In this document: positions 12,240 through 23,649 of the stretch, one piece after another | Layout: every line of letters starts with the position of its first letter | Numbering within the stretch: the stretch's first letter is position 1 | Source of the DNA: Platanthera guangdongensis | Taxonomy: Eukaryota > Streptophyta > Magnoliopsida > Asparagales > Orchidaceae | Direction: 5' to 3' | Assembly (NCBI GenBank): GCA_039583875.1 | Contig: CM077167.1 | Coordinates: 151,731,010 to 151,795,009, forward strand | DNA length: 64,000 nucleotides | Translations under genes and position numbers: made by a program | The notes under the pieces: generated by a model | What the model was told of the DNA's origin: nothing | What the model saw: only the letters and a program-made list of their open reading frames with translations | Database searches by the model: none

Positions 12240-12384
12240 GAGGTTGCTTGACAATTTGTCGGGCAACCTTTCCTTGAAGGTATTAGAAGTTTAGCATCAT
12301 GTCATACACACACCGATATGTCATCAGCACGTCTTGGCTGAAGCACGAACACTACACTCATAGCATAACATGAAGTATACGGGG

Positions 12385-12561
12385 CATATTATATAGTATG
12401 AGATGCATAATATGTGTTCGTATATGGATCCACCATAGGAGACAACATGTGAGGGTTATGTAGTATGGGATACATAACCTCACCACATGAATGCGACTAG
12501 CACGTTTTCTTTTTCGTTGCATGAAAATGTTATGTAGTATGGGATGCATAACATTTTCATG
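12385..12561 (+). promoter_or_regulatory. three tandem stem-loops in the G1 leader
   Basis: Three inverted repeats follow one another between the primer-binding site and gag. The first pairs CATATTAT (12385-12392) with ATAATATG (12407-12414). The second pairs 12449-12462 with 12471-12483 with one bulged G. The third pairs CATGAAAATGTTATG (12520-12534) perfectly with 12547-12561. The stems differ but the loops are nearly the same (TAGTATGRGAT). This is where retroviral packaging or dimerisation signals lie; that role is inferred. Confidence 0.75.
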
Positions 12562-12939
12562 TGTACGCCGCTCATAACATGCATTAGGGCCTTTTTAGAA
12601 TGCATAGCACAATCATGCATAACATAACATTACATAAGCACAACGTGCCAAGCTAAAGACTTGCAGGATGACATATGTACACACATGGTTTTGAGTCAAA
12701 AAGAATATAAATTCATGCATTCTCGATTTAGGCACAAGAGTTCGTGTGATGGTGGTGAACCATCTTAGGTTACGCACGACATTATTTCCCCTGTATAAAT
12801 ATATATATACATATATATAAAAAAAAACCCCAGAGCAAGTTGGCAGTGAAATCAAGTACTTATGTAGGTTTGTCTGTACCTGTTGTTTTGTCCTAGTAGT
12901 TGAACTAGGTTCTGATGTTTATTTGTTGATCTTTTTAGG

Positions 12940-14214
12940 ATGGCGCCTAAGCGTAGAGTAGCGAGATCGACTCCCCAATCTGAGGGCGGGTCTTCTGGTA
13001 CTCAAAGCGGTACAGTTATGGAAAGTCTGAGGCAGAGCAATGAGGCTCTATCGAGGCAGATGGTGGACGTTCAGTCTCAGATCCAGTCCCTGTTATCTGT
13101 GGTGGCAGGACTAGCCCCGAGAGCGCAGGACCCTGCTGCAGGTTTAGCTGTTCCCGCACCTCCTGCATCCCTAGCCCCTTTGGTGCCTCCAGTGGTGGTG
13201 CCCCCGAAGATGGCTTTCATCACTCAGTTCCAGCGACTGCGACCCCCTACCAACGATGGTAAGGCGGACTTCATGATATTGGATGACTGGTTGATTACCA
13301 TAGAAGAAATGTTTCACTAATCTGGAGTGTCTGAGGATCAGAAGGTGATGCTGGCCGCCTATCAGGTGAAGGGGTTAGCGAAGAGTTGGTGGATGAGGGA
13401 GAAGGAGGGAATGGTAGGAGGAAGCACTTGGGCTTCCTTCAAGGAGATCTTGATGCGGAAATTTCTACCGTCAGTGGAGCGAGACAGGTTGATGAATGAC
13501 TTCTTACATCTGAAGCAGAGGCAGCTCTCAGTCAGCGAGTATGAGATTGAGTTCAGCAAACTCAGTCGCTTTGCCCCTAGTTTGGTGAGCTCAGAGGAGG
13601 ATAGAGCAAAGCGTTTCCTCGGTGGCCTGCGGAGCGATGTACAGCAGCTAGCGGTGGCTCATGGAGCAGTGAGTTATGCTGGGGCAGTGGAGGCCACTTT
13701 GAAGGTAGAGGCCATCGAAAACGCGAAGCATAGAGGACAGCAGACGAGGAACGAGAAGAGGAAAGCTGCTGAAGCAAAGAGCCCCCAAGTGCCTGGTGCT
13801 CCTTCGGGAAAGAGGAGCAAGGAGGTTTGTAGTTTTTGTGGCCGGTCGGGCCATCCTGCTGAGAGATGTTTCAAGAGGGAGGCGACGCAGAAGGAGCATG
13901 TGCATGCTATTCAGGGTGCTCCCAGGCAGAATGTGGTGTGTACTCTCTGCAAGAAAGAGGGGCATGATGTTGCCCGTTGCTGGTTGAGGGACAAGGTCTG
14001 CTATCAGTGCAGACAGAAAGGTCATACCAAGGCCCGATGCCCGCAGCTCCAGTCTGTGCACCGACCAGTTCCTCTTCAGGCGTTGCCACCGCCTCAGTCT
14101 ATGGATAGAGGCAAAGGGAAGCTGAACGTGATATCTTCAGCAGAGGCTCAAACTTCGACGCAAGTCATTTCAGGTAAAACTTCTCGCTCGTCTTTTACTT
14201 CCTTTGTAGTTTAG
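12940..14214 (+). pseudogene. gag of G1 (three CCHC zinc knuckles, one in-frame stop)
   Basis: It starts MAPKRRVARS at 12940, the first in-frame Met after the leader. A helical N-terminal part is followed by a Pro/Ala-rich linker and a Retrotrans_gag core (WWMREKEG, FKEILMRKFLP, LKQRQLSVSEYEIEFSKLSR). Three CX2CX4HX4C knuckles come next: CSFCGRSGHPAERC, CTLCKKEGHDVARC and CYQCRQKGHTKARC. Capsid would assemble particles and the knuckles bind genomic RNA. One TAA at 13318 interrupts the frame. The last codons before the stop at 14212 lie inside the intron-like segment, so the spliced product would continue into protease. Confidence 0.9.
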
Positions 14215-14269
14215 TTTGGCTGTTGTTTTCTGTATTGACTGTGCAATTTCCCCGTTGATATTTATATAG
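14174..14269 (+). other. intron-like segment between gag and protease of G1
   Basis: The segment is 96 nt (divisible by 3), U-rich (about half T), starts GTAAAA after CAG and ends ATATAG. It contains a branch-point-like TTGAC at about 14236 and two in-frame stops. Its removal would fuse ...VIS to GSFKVKN and run straight into the protease in the same frame. Unspliced RNA would end Gag at 14212. Splicing is inferred from sequence only. Confidence 0.6.
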
Positions 14270-17200
14270 GGAGTTTTAAGGTAAAGAACCGCTGGGCGCG
14301 CGTTCTCTTTGACTCAGGTGCTACCCACTCATTTGTGGCTAGGGCCTTTGTAGAGCAGTGCCAGCTGGTTCTTGATCATGTCGGTGATGCCTTTTGCGTC
14401 AACTTCCCCTCGGGTGATTCCGTGATATCAGATCAGGGCATTCTGGATTGTCCTATTATGTTGGGGAATTTCCCAGCCAAGGCAGATCTGAAGGTTATAG
14501 ACTTGGAGGATTTCGACATCATCCTGGGTATGGATTGGTTGTCCAGATACAATGCAGTGATCCAGTGCAGGGGTAAGCGCTTGGATTTCAAGAAGGACAA
14601 CGGTCAGCCTGGGAGTATTTATGACGATCCGCGCCAGGCCTCTCCGGCGATTTCTGCGGTATGTGCTCAGAGGCTATTCAGTTCTGATTGTTTTGCTTGC
14701 TTAGTCTCGGTGCTGGGGACTGTTAGTAGTGTGCCGCTGTTGGATGAGATTCCTGTTGTCCGTGAGTTTTTGGATGTGTTTCCTAGCGACCTTCCCGGTC
14801 TTCCCCCTGCCAGAGATGTCGAGTTCGTGATTGATTTGGAGCCGGGTATGCGTCCTATTGCTAAGGCGCCGTACCGGATGGCCCCGCGAGAGCTGGAGGA
14901 GCTGCGTACCCAACTGGATGAGTTATTGGAGAAGGGTTTCATAAGGCAGTGCTCGTCGCCCTGGGGTGCACTCGTTCTTTTTGTGAAGAAGAAAGATGGT
15001 TCGATACGCCTTTGCATCGACTATAGGGAGTTGAACAAAGTCACCATCAAGAACAGGTACCCCCTGCCCAGAATCGACGACTTATTCGATCAGTTGCGTG
15101 GTAGCTCTGTGTTCTTCAAGATTGACCTTCGATCAGGATATCATCAGCTCAGGATCCGGGAGTCGGACATTCCGCGGACGTCTTTTCGATCGAGGCATGG
15201 ACATTTCGAATTCCTAGTTATGTCTTTTGGGTTGACCAACGCCCCATCAGCATTCATGGACATGATGAACCGGGTGTTCAATGATTTTCCGGACAAGTTT
15301 GTGGTCGTATTCATAGATGACGTTCTGATTTACTCACGGAATGCTGCGGAGCATGATCAGCACTTGCGGTTGGTGTTATCTGCCTTGAGAGATCATCAGT
15401 TGTACGCCAAGTTGAGCAAATGTGAGTTCTGGTTGCCTTAGGTGTCCTTCCTGGGTCATGTGGTGAACAAGGATGGCATTTCAGTGGACCCGGTGAAGAT
15501 TTCTGCAGTGATGGATTGGCATAGGCCGAGCACACCCAAGGAGATTATGAGCTTCTTGGGGTTGGCCGGCTATTATAGAAGGTTTGTTGAGGGCTTTTCT
15601 ACCTTGGCAGCGCCCTTGACTAAGTTGACGCAGAAGCATGCAGCGTTCATCTGGAGTGAGCAGTGCGAGGAGGCCTTTCTGGAGCTAAAGAGGAGATTGT
15701 GCACTGCTCCTGTTTTGACATTGCCTACAGAGGGCAAGGACTATGATGTTTATGTGGATGCCTCGCATGTTGGGCTCGGAGGCATGTTGATGCAAGAGGG
15801 GAAGGTGATCGCGTATGAGTCGCGGCAGTTGAAGACTCACGAGCGGAATTATCCTACGCATGACCTCGAGTTTGCGGCGGTGATTTTTGCGTTGAAGCTG
15901 TGGAGGCATCTACTCTATGGGGCTCAGTGCAAGATTTTCACAGATCATAAGAGCCTGAAGTACGTGTTTACTCAGAAGGAGCTGAATCTGCGCCAGCGGC
16001 GGTGGCTAGAGTTCGTGGCCGATTATGACGTGGAGATCCAGTACCATCCAGGCAAGGCCAATGTGGTGGCCGACGCCCTGAGCCGCAAGACAGGGAAGAT
16101 CTTCAACCTCACGGCGGACCGTTTAGTGGAAGAGTTCTTGTTGATGGACATCTCTGTGGGAGGCTGTGGTTTGCAAAGCAGTTTTGTAGTGGCAGAGCCA
16201 TCTTGGATTTCGCTCACCAGGTTGCACCAGAAGGATGATCCAGATTTGTTACACCTGTACCTCAGGGCTGAGAGAAGGGAGTTGCCGGATTTCTCCATCG
16301 ATGATTCGGGTATCTTGGAGTACTGCGGCAGGTTTTGCATCCCCGCGGTTGGAGACATCAGGAGTATGGTATGCAAAGAGGCTCATGGATCCAGTGTTGC
16401 TTACCACCTAGGATCCACGAAGATGTATCATGATTTGAAGCAGATCGCCTGGTGGCAAGGTATGAAAGGTGATATAGCTCGGTATGTTTCTGAATGTTAC
16501 AGTTGCAAGCGGGTGAAAGCCGATCATGGGAGGCCTGGTGGAAAGTTGACTCCCTTGTAAATCCCGACTTGGAAGTGAGAAAGTATCTCTATGGACTTCA
16601 TCACGGGCTTACCAAGATCTCCAAGAGGATTTGACTCAGTTTGGGTGATCGTGGACCGATTGACGAAGTGTGCGCACTTCGTACCTTATAAGATCGACTA
16701 CCCGATGAAGAAGATAGCAGAGCTGTATTTGAGTGAGGTCATCCGATTGCATGGAGTTCCCGTGAGCATCATTTCAGACCGAGACTCCATATTTACTTCC
16801 CGTTTCTGGAAGAGTTTGCAGGAGGGTTTGGGTACAGATTTGAGATATTCTACCGCTTACCACCCCTAAACGAATGGGCATACCGAGCGTGTGAACCGGA
16901 TTGTGGATGATATGATCAGGTGCTACATTCTAGATCACGGTGGAGCATGGGATGAGCGCTTGCGGCTCATGGAGTTTGCCTACAATAACAGTTACCAAGA
17001 GAGCTTGCAAATGGCTCCCTTCGAGGCATTGTATGGGAGGCGCTGCAGAACTCCGTTGTTTTGGACTGAGGCCGGTGAGAGGCCTTTGTTGGGTCCTGAT
17101 GCTCTAGAGGAAATGGAGGTTGCTGTGAAGCTCATTCGGGAAAAGCTTCGGTTAGCTCAGGAGAGATATGAGAAAAACGCCAACCGGCGTAGGTCTGATT

Positions 17201-17628
17201 TGGAATTTTCGGTAGAGGATTTGGTTTTCTTGAAGGTGTCTCTGATGGTTGGAGTGAAGAGGTTCGGCAAGAACCATAAGCTGGATCCGAGGTATGTGGG
17301 CCCATTCAGAATTTTGGAGCGTATTGGTGTGGCAGCATATAGGTTGGTTCTACCCGCCAACTTCCCAGGCGTGCATAATGTTTTTCACGTGAGCTAGCTG
17401 CGAAAGTGTGTGCGGAGCAGTGGGCAAGTCTTGGATGTCGTGCCCGAGTTGGAGCCCAACCTCTCGTATGTTGAGGTGCCGGTCCGCATCCTGGATACTC
17501 AGGATCGGGTGCTGCAGTCAAAGTCTATCCCGATGGTGAAAGTTCTTTGGAAGAATCAAGATTTGGAAAGCGCGACTTGGGAGCTAGAGTCGACTATGAG
17601 GGAGGCTTACCATCGCCTGTTCACCTAA
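14270..17628 (+). pseudogene. pol of G1: protease, RT, RNase H, integrase, chromodomain-like tail
   Basis: Protease active site [11 protein letters not shown] lies near 14302. Reverse transcriptase runs through [14 protein letters not shown] and the catalytic [11 protein letters not shown]. RNase H includes [12 protein letters not shown] and the [10 protein letters not shown] segment. Integrase has an HHCC-type zinc region ([13 protein letters not shown]) and a D,D,E core ([28 protein letters not shown]). The tail LWKNQDLESATWELE resembles a chromodomain. The frame is unshifted throughout but stopped at 15439, 16558, 16576, 16867 and 17395. Each fits Gln-to-stop or Trp-to-stop by a C-to-T/G-to-A change. 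The terminal stop is at 17626. Confidence 0.92.
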
Positions 17629-17726
17629 TTTGTTGGGTATGTTTCTTCCTAGTAACTATTATTTTGATTACTTTCCTTCTATAGTGGAGGTAGTGTACGT
17701 AAAGTTTTGGGACAAAACTTTCTTTT

Positions 17727-17738
17727 AGGGGGAGTGAC
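17727..17738 (+). other. polypurine tract of G1
   Basis: AGGGGGAGTGAC lies directly before the 3' LTR. The purine run would prime plus-strand DNA synthesis. Confidence 0.8.
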
Positions 17739-18318
17739 TGTAACGCCCTCGAATTTTTCGGTAATTATTTAAGTCCTCGTTTGGCGTTACGTCGGCGCAT
17801 TTCCAGCTCGTGTCATTGTTAGAGTACCTCGTTAGGTGTTCTTGGAGGTTTTAGCCTGTTGTATGGTTTCCCCAGCTAGCCGGCGTCTGTTTTGGAGGCC
17901 CGACTGAGCCTTTTAGGGAATCCTTGTGCTTTGGCTTTGGGTGAGGTTAGCCCGGGTGTGTGGTCGCCGGAGGTTGTGCCCGACTTCGCTGATGTTTGCG
18001 TAGCCCGTGTGTTTAGCTACGGTGCGGAATTGTTCGGAATCCGAGAGCGTTAGTTTTCGCGCCTTTTCGACGGTCGCTAGTTAGCGAGTCGTCGTTTGTG
18101 CGAGCATATTTTCATGTCATGCAAGGTTTTAATATTTGGCGTGTGCGTGCCTGCGATTATGTGTTAGTGTGTATGTATAAATATATATATATGTGTGTTA
18201 GTGTGTATGTATAAATATATATATATATATATGTGTGTGTGAGTGTGTATGTATAAATTTATATGTGTGAGTGTTAGTGTGAATATATATATATAAGTAT
18301 ATGTTTATAAATAAATGA

Positions 18319-18415
<97 letters not shown>

Positions 18416-20753
18416 ATATTATCTCTTTAGGTTATCTCCCCCCCAAACCCGACGCAGGCAGCCCGAGCGGAGAAAGAACCAGGCGGAAGCCCTCGCAGCG
18501 CTCCGACTGCCCGTTCGCCGGCCTTTTCAGCCCGGATCTCCGGTTCGAGGTCGGATTCGAACTCCTCTAGGCTAGATCTTCGTTCCGAGGTAACTATTTT
18601 GGGATTTCACCATCTCTTTTGCCTGATTGGTAGATTAGGTTGCGTTTTTTTTCTCTGTTTGATGGTGTTGTTCTTCCCGGTTGGGTTGTCCAGGATTTTC
18701 CCCACTTTTGCTTGTGGCCGGCGGTTGAGAAGAGGGAGCTTGGCCGTTTTTTTTTGTTCTTCAAAGGCAACCAAGGCAAGTGCGTCCTTCGCCCTTGTCA
18801 AAATAATTTCAATATAAAGCTCTTGTTTTTTTTGGGGGTGTTGCTTGATTTCAGATTTCCGATTCCCTCCTAGGCTTTTGCTCACCCGCAATCTTTGGTG
18901 CTAATCCTCACTTGTTGTATGTTGCGGTTTTACGGATAGGGGTGTCGGAACGAATCTCATACCATATGATGTATTAGTTTAAATGCTGCATTTTTTTGGA
19001 CCTTGAGTCATGCCCGGATTTCGTTAAGGATTTTAACTTGTCCTTGTTCAAATGCCTGGTTTGCTTAAATTGCGATCGGAAAGAGTTTAGCCTTAGAGTT
19101 CCTTTTGTTTGACCTTGAACAATGCCCAAATCGAGTACATAGCTTGTAGCTTTGCTCTTTTCAATAAATTGCCGTAGCTTTGGATCTTGCCAAAGTGAGT
19201 ATAGTTCGAAGCCTCAAGTTAATCGTTTATGTTAGAACCAAATTAATCGCGCGTGGATGGGTAACGAATTAATTATATCTTTATATCAAATTAATTATGC
19301 CTGTTTCATTGTCTAACCTATTTCTTTTATGATGGAGACCAACTAATGGTACACGTTTAATTGAATGCCGTACTACTTGCATAATTGTGGTTTCGTTCTG
19401 TTTTCATTTTATTATATGTGTCAAACTACTTGCTTGGACAAACGCGATGTTTAGTCCGTTGGTATGAATATAACGCTCTTAGGTGGGTTGCTCTAGAGTG
19501 TTTAGGGTTCAGTGTGACTTCTTGGTGGTTCATGGAACCACTAGTGAGGGCTTTCCCGAGTCACGTAGTGCTGGAGTAGGATGTGATTTTGAGGTGGGTC
19601 GGACCGATGCCGCCACACTTGTTTTACTTCTTGTCTTATTAAGACAATGTGAGCTGTTTGGTTGAGTTGGACCGATGCCACCACCACAGCACCTTGAGAT
19701 GTTCAGGCCTGTTAGACGTGGTTGGACCGTTGCCACCAGTCTAGGCCCTTATTTCTGATTCTTGTCCATCTCCAGTACTAGGTGACTATTCCTGCTCTAG
19801 CTTTATACTAGGATTTATTTATTTATTTTGCTAATCCTTCCTGCAGAGATTTGTGAGGCTTGACTTCACCCGTGCACTTGGTGCACCCCTTTTTACCTAC
19901 TCATGGCGAGTATTTTCCTGCACTCGTTTACTTTAGCTCTTACCTGTTTCACTTCTCCCTTATGCTATTGTTTCTTTTCAGATATATATATTGTTTTGCT
20001 GAGGTGTTCTCTTCTTTGAATGCCTCAGGTTCAGGTTCATAGCCAACTGTGCGGCTAGGGTTCTCCTGGAGTTTGCTAGTGCTATAGCTGCTGCTGAGTT
20101 TCTTTTTCTCACTCCTGGGAGGTAGTTTTTTTAGACTTGTAGTACAGATATGCCTACTCACCAGTGGGTTCGTGTCAGTTGTTGGCGCCCACTGGTGGTT
20201 TCTCTTTTAGATGCTTGGTACTTTGCTTATACTGCTAGTTTTCCTATTTTGGAGTTTGTTAAACTTGCTTCTGGGATGATTTATGTTAGGTTGCTAGTTA
20301 CTTTAAAACCTATAAAAGAAAATAATTATTATATCAAAAACATAGACCGCATGTTTTCCCTTCTAAAAAGCTTAATCACTATTTTCAAATCACGTAAAAA
20401 GGGGTATTTCCTATATATAATATATAAATTAAATCTAGGGTCTTGCATAGCCTTAGGAGCCCCCTGGGGACTCTTAAGCATTCTCTTAGAGTGTTAAAAG
20501 AATCAAATAAAGTATTTTCCGCTACGTATAAGTATAACTTTGAAGGGTGGACTAGTTGATCCACGAAGCCGAGGGATACGACCTCAAAATATAATTGATT
20601 TTCGCATCTTTAAAGCTTTTGAACTTTCATAGTCTTAGTAGTTGGTGGTTGCCTGAGCGTCGATAGTTATCCCCTGTCCGACGTGGCATCACAACGCGCG
20701 TTTTCTTCTACTCTGATACTTCTTAAATTTCAGAGAAAATGCGGGTCGTGACA
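17739..20753 (+). repeat. 3' LTR of G1 (about 3.0 kb)
   Basis: It starts TGTAACGCCCTCG after the polypurine tract and ends GTCGTGACA, identical to the 5' LTR end. It is long, as usual for Tekay. It contains a GT/AT-rich stretch with a microsatellite (18180-18420) and a GC-rich block at 18430-18560. The next bases (GCTGA) belong to ORF3 of element E. No reliable coding frame is present. Confidence 0.92.
18320..18420. repeat. (AT)n microsatellite inside the G1 3' LTR
   Basis: About 100 bp of almost pure AT dinucleotide repeat with one or two slips. It is preceded (18180-18310) by imperfect repeats of 'gtgtgtatgtataaatatatat'. Assembly length may be unreliable here. The 86-residue frame across it (Ile-Tyr repeats) is an artefact. 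Confidence 0.95.
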
Positions 20754-21485
20754 GCTGACACCCCTTATTATGTTCTGCACAATGTTGCTCCATACAAGGG
20801 AATGCCTGCATGGATGTGGCTATCCAAGAACCAGCAGAAGGAAAGAAAGAGAAGCAGGAGATATTCCCCTCCTCCAGTGCACAGATTCATGAATGATCCA
20901 CCTCCTCATCCTCCTCCAGCAGCTGGTGCCAGTGGCTCTAGATCCCAGAGATCTGCCCCCATGCAAACATATCAGAGACAGTCAGGGAGATGATCTGGAA
21001 GTAGCCAGCAGAGGCAGCCATCCTCAGGTAGTCAACAAAAGCATCAACAGCAGCAGCAACAAACCTCTGAAGCACAAAAAGCTGAAAGTCCAAAAAGACC
21101 TTACTCTCCTCCAACTCCTTTTGAAGATCCTGAAACTGCAAATACTTCAAGAATGGCTAGATATCAGAAATTAATTGGACTATCTTTAATCAATAAAGCC
21201 AAGGCTGAAGGAAAAGATATTTCTGGATTCACAATAATGTCAAAGTATAGAAAAGAAGAGCTGAAAAGGTTTGACAAAGGAAATAAATTGTTTAATGTTG
21301 ATGATTATATGAAACTTCATCCAGAAGCAGTTGTCCCCAGAGCAACATCATTGAACATTATTGGGGCAGCTGATATGACTATGACAAAGGCTCAGGCTTC
21401 AGATCTCAAGAGAGAAATCATCTTCAAAAAGCCAGGTGAGCAGACAACTGAAGACAGGTCCAAGCAGAAAAAGACAAAGAAGTAA
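20754..21485 (+). pseudogene. ORF3 of element E, C-terminal fragment
   Basis: One frame with a single stop (TGA at 20991) codes for the last 240 or so residues of the family-specific ORF3. It aligns with the end of ORF3 in A (42214-43000) and in B: a DTPYYVLHN block, a basic patch (KERKRSRR), a Pro-rich stretch, a Gln run and the conserved tail. In that tail, GKDISGFTIMSKYRKEELKR, LHPEAVVPR and a Lys-rich end are visible. The N-terminal part was removed with the G1 insertion or deletion. The function is unknown; the basic patches suggest a nuclear protein. Confidence 0.75.
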
Positions 21486-21665
21486 TCTTTATTGTTGTTT
21501 CAATTTCTGTCTGTTTTTGTTTTTCAAACAATGCTATCTATTTAAACAAAGCTGTGTATATATATATCTGCTACATGTGTTGGTAATTCTCTGCCAGATA
21601 TATTTCTTTTCTTGCTTTGTTTTTCTATTTGTTTCTATTTTGAGTCTCTGTTAGTGACCTCACCC

Positions 21666-21679
21666 AAATAGGGGGTGAT
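21666..21679 (+). other. polypurine tract of element E
   Basis: AAATAGGGGGTGAT directly precedes the LTR start TGTTGAATCC. The same AAATAGGGGGAGAT form stands before the LTRs of B and C on the minus strand. Confidence 0.8.
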
Positions 21680-23578
21680 TGTTGAATCCCTAGTTGATTT
21701 GGGCTAGGTTCACTGACTTAGTATGTGACCCTTCATGTATAGCCAGGGTCAAGTTGTGTGTCCTAGAGTCTAGGACAAGTCCTTAGGTTCAACTTCAGAA
21801 GGACCAGCTTTCAACAAGACCATCAGAGACTCCAGACTTAGAGGATTTCAAGACTAAGTTAAATGAGTTCTATGTTCATTGAACTCAGCTCGACGAAAGG
21901 TGTTTTGCGCTCGACGATCGTGAGACAATTCTTAGTGCTGAGCTCGACGATCTTAGTTTTATGTTCGACGAACTCTCAGTTTCTACATCAAGCTAAAGCC
22001 AGGACAACTTCAGAATTTTTCTAAGTCTAGCTTCAATCTTTGGTCGACGAATTAGATTCTGAGCTTTAGGAACTTGGACCTCAAGTTCTCAGCTTCTCAG
22101 GTCAACGAATGCAGTTCTCTACTCGACGATTTCTGAACTCAGAGTATTTGTGTCGACACTTAGGGCATGTGTCGACACTAGACAATTTGTGTCGACACCA
22201 GAAGATTTGTGTCGACACCAGCTCATGTCGACACCAGGATATCAGTCAACACCAGCTCATGTCGACACCAGAAGATTTGAGTCGACACCAAGATCAATCA
22301 GTCAACACCAGCTTATGTCGACACTGAATATCAGCAGATGCAGAATATTTTGGCTAAGTCCACAATCTTTCTTTGCTCGACGAATTTGATTCTCATCTCG
22401 ACGAATGAGGATTGTCTGTTCGACTAATGAAGATTGTCTGGTCGACGAACTCTCTCAAGCTCAGCTCGACGAACTCAAGCTCAGCATGACGAACTCAATC
22501 TCAGCTCGACGAATTGTGTTCTTCGTTCGACGATTCCAGACTAGGTCTTCTTCCAGTTTCCCGTCCCGTTTCTTGGCGATGATTTCGGAACAATTAATGC
22601 CAGATCTTCTCGGAATGTTACTGTTGGAATGCGCATTGACTTTTGATTATTACATGTCGTTTTTCCATGGGACAGTTGGGGAAATTATTGATTGTCGCTT
22701 CCTTCCAAGGCCGACTGCAATTACTGCTCAACATTCAAATTTTGAATGTTCCTCAGTCATAAAAGACAGAACAGAAGAGAATAGAATCAATCAGTAATAG
22801 CATAGTACATCAAGCAATACAGACAATCAGACAGACACTCAGATTGCACAGAAGAACAATCATACTCAAATCAAAAGTTCTATTGAAATCAGCCTGACCA
22901 GAGAACATATTCAAGAAGGAGAAGAAGAATAATCAAATTCTATCAAGAGTCTTTTTCCTTCAACTCTGTAGGACAACTTCAAAGGACAACAAATTTCAAT
23001 CTGTCAAAGAAGTTCCTGAACAATTTTTGGTCCAGGCATTCTAGGTCTTTGAAGACCTATCACCCTGAAGCAGTGCTCCAGCTTTCCTAATACACTCAAG
23101 ATCTCAGGGGGAGCAAAACCTGCTACAATCAATCCACAAGTCTTCTCAGTTGATATTGAGAAAGAGAAGACCCCATCACCCTTATTTCCAATTCCTGTAC
23201 AGGGTTTTAATTCCCTTCAAAATTATTCTGCTTGCAAGTCTCCTTCCAAAAGACTTGAGGTTTGGTTTTTGAGCACCTGAACAAAAGCTCATTGGTGTCA
23301 GGCATCTGATCAAAAACCTGAGTGGATTCCTACCAGGGTGATAGAAGAGTGGATGTACCTAGGTTTGGGAACCACTATAAAATTCTTGTGTCGTCTGGTT
23401 GCCCTTTATTTTTGTTTTGGCTGTGTTGTTCTGTGATTAGATAGGTTGCTGTGTTTGTTTTCCTTATTTGCTGACCTATTCACCTAGGCTTACAACAAAA
23501 ATTGTAAAAAGATTGTAGTAAGCACAATACTCTATTCACCCCCCCTCTAGAGTATTTCAGATCTAACCTGCACTTTCA
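21680..23578 (+). repeat. 3' LTR of element E (1899 bp)
   Basis: It starts TGTTGAATCC and ends CTGCACTTTCA. It has the family block 'gatttgggctaggttcactg' near the start and 'tactctattcaccccccctctagag' near the end. It is about 300 bp longer than LTRs A, B and F, because its U3 array carries an additional block of GTGTCGACAC copies. Confidence 0.88.
21885..22540. repeat. mixed motif array in LTR E
   Basis: Two stretches rich in TCGACGA (21889-22140 and 22376-22535) flank a central stretch of GTGTCGACAC. Exact palindrome copies start at 22150, 22169, 22189 and 22209, that is 19-20 bp apart. Degenerate copies (ATGTCGACAC, AGTCAACAC) follow to about 22325. This is the only LTR here with both motif dialects in quantity. 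Confidence 0.85.
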
Positions 23579-23649
23579 TAGCATCAGTCTTTTGACGGTG
23601 AAAAGGCATGCTGCATTTAGTAATCTTCTCATTATTTGGAAATATCTGG

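Larger units (their letters stand above)
11127..20753 (+). mobile_element. Tekay-like Ty3/gypsy chromovirus 'G1'
   Basis: The order is partial 5' LTR, Met-tRNA primer-binding site, long leader with hairpins, gag with three zinc knuckles, intron-like gap, protease, reverse transcriptase, RNase H, integrase, chromodomain-like tail, polypurine tract and full 3' LTR. Domain order and the TGTAACGCCC LTR start fit the Tekay/Del chromovirus group. The coding frame is never shifted but carries six premature stops. It inserted into ORF3 of element E (junction 20753/20754). About 1.9 kb of its 5' LTR and the upstream part of E are gone. Confidence 0.9.
20754..23578 (+). mobile_element. 3' end of SIRE-like copia element 'E'
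   Basis: What remains is the C-terminal part of ORF3, a polypurine tract and a 3' LTR on the plus strand. The left side is cut by G1. Its right edge (...CACTTTCA, 23578) sits in the pol-ORF3 spacer of element D, which lies on the other strand. Gag and pol of E are not in the window. Confidence 0.8.

Noticed and set aside
18315..18575. 86-codon frame of Ile-Tyr repeats
   Set aside because: It is a translation of the AT microsatellite.
22109..22389. Cys/His-rich repeat peptide (CRHQ, STPE)
   Set aside because: The same artefact from the GTGTCGACAC block in LTR E.
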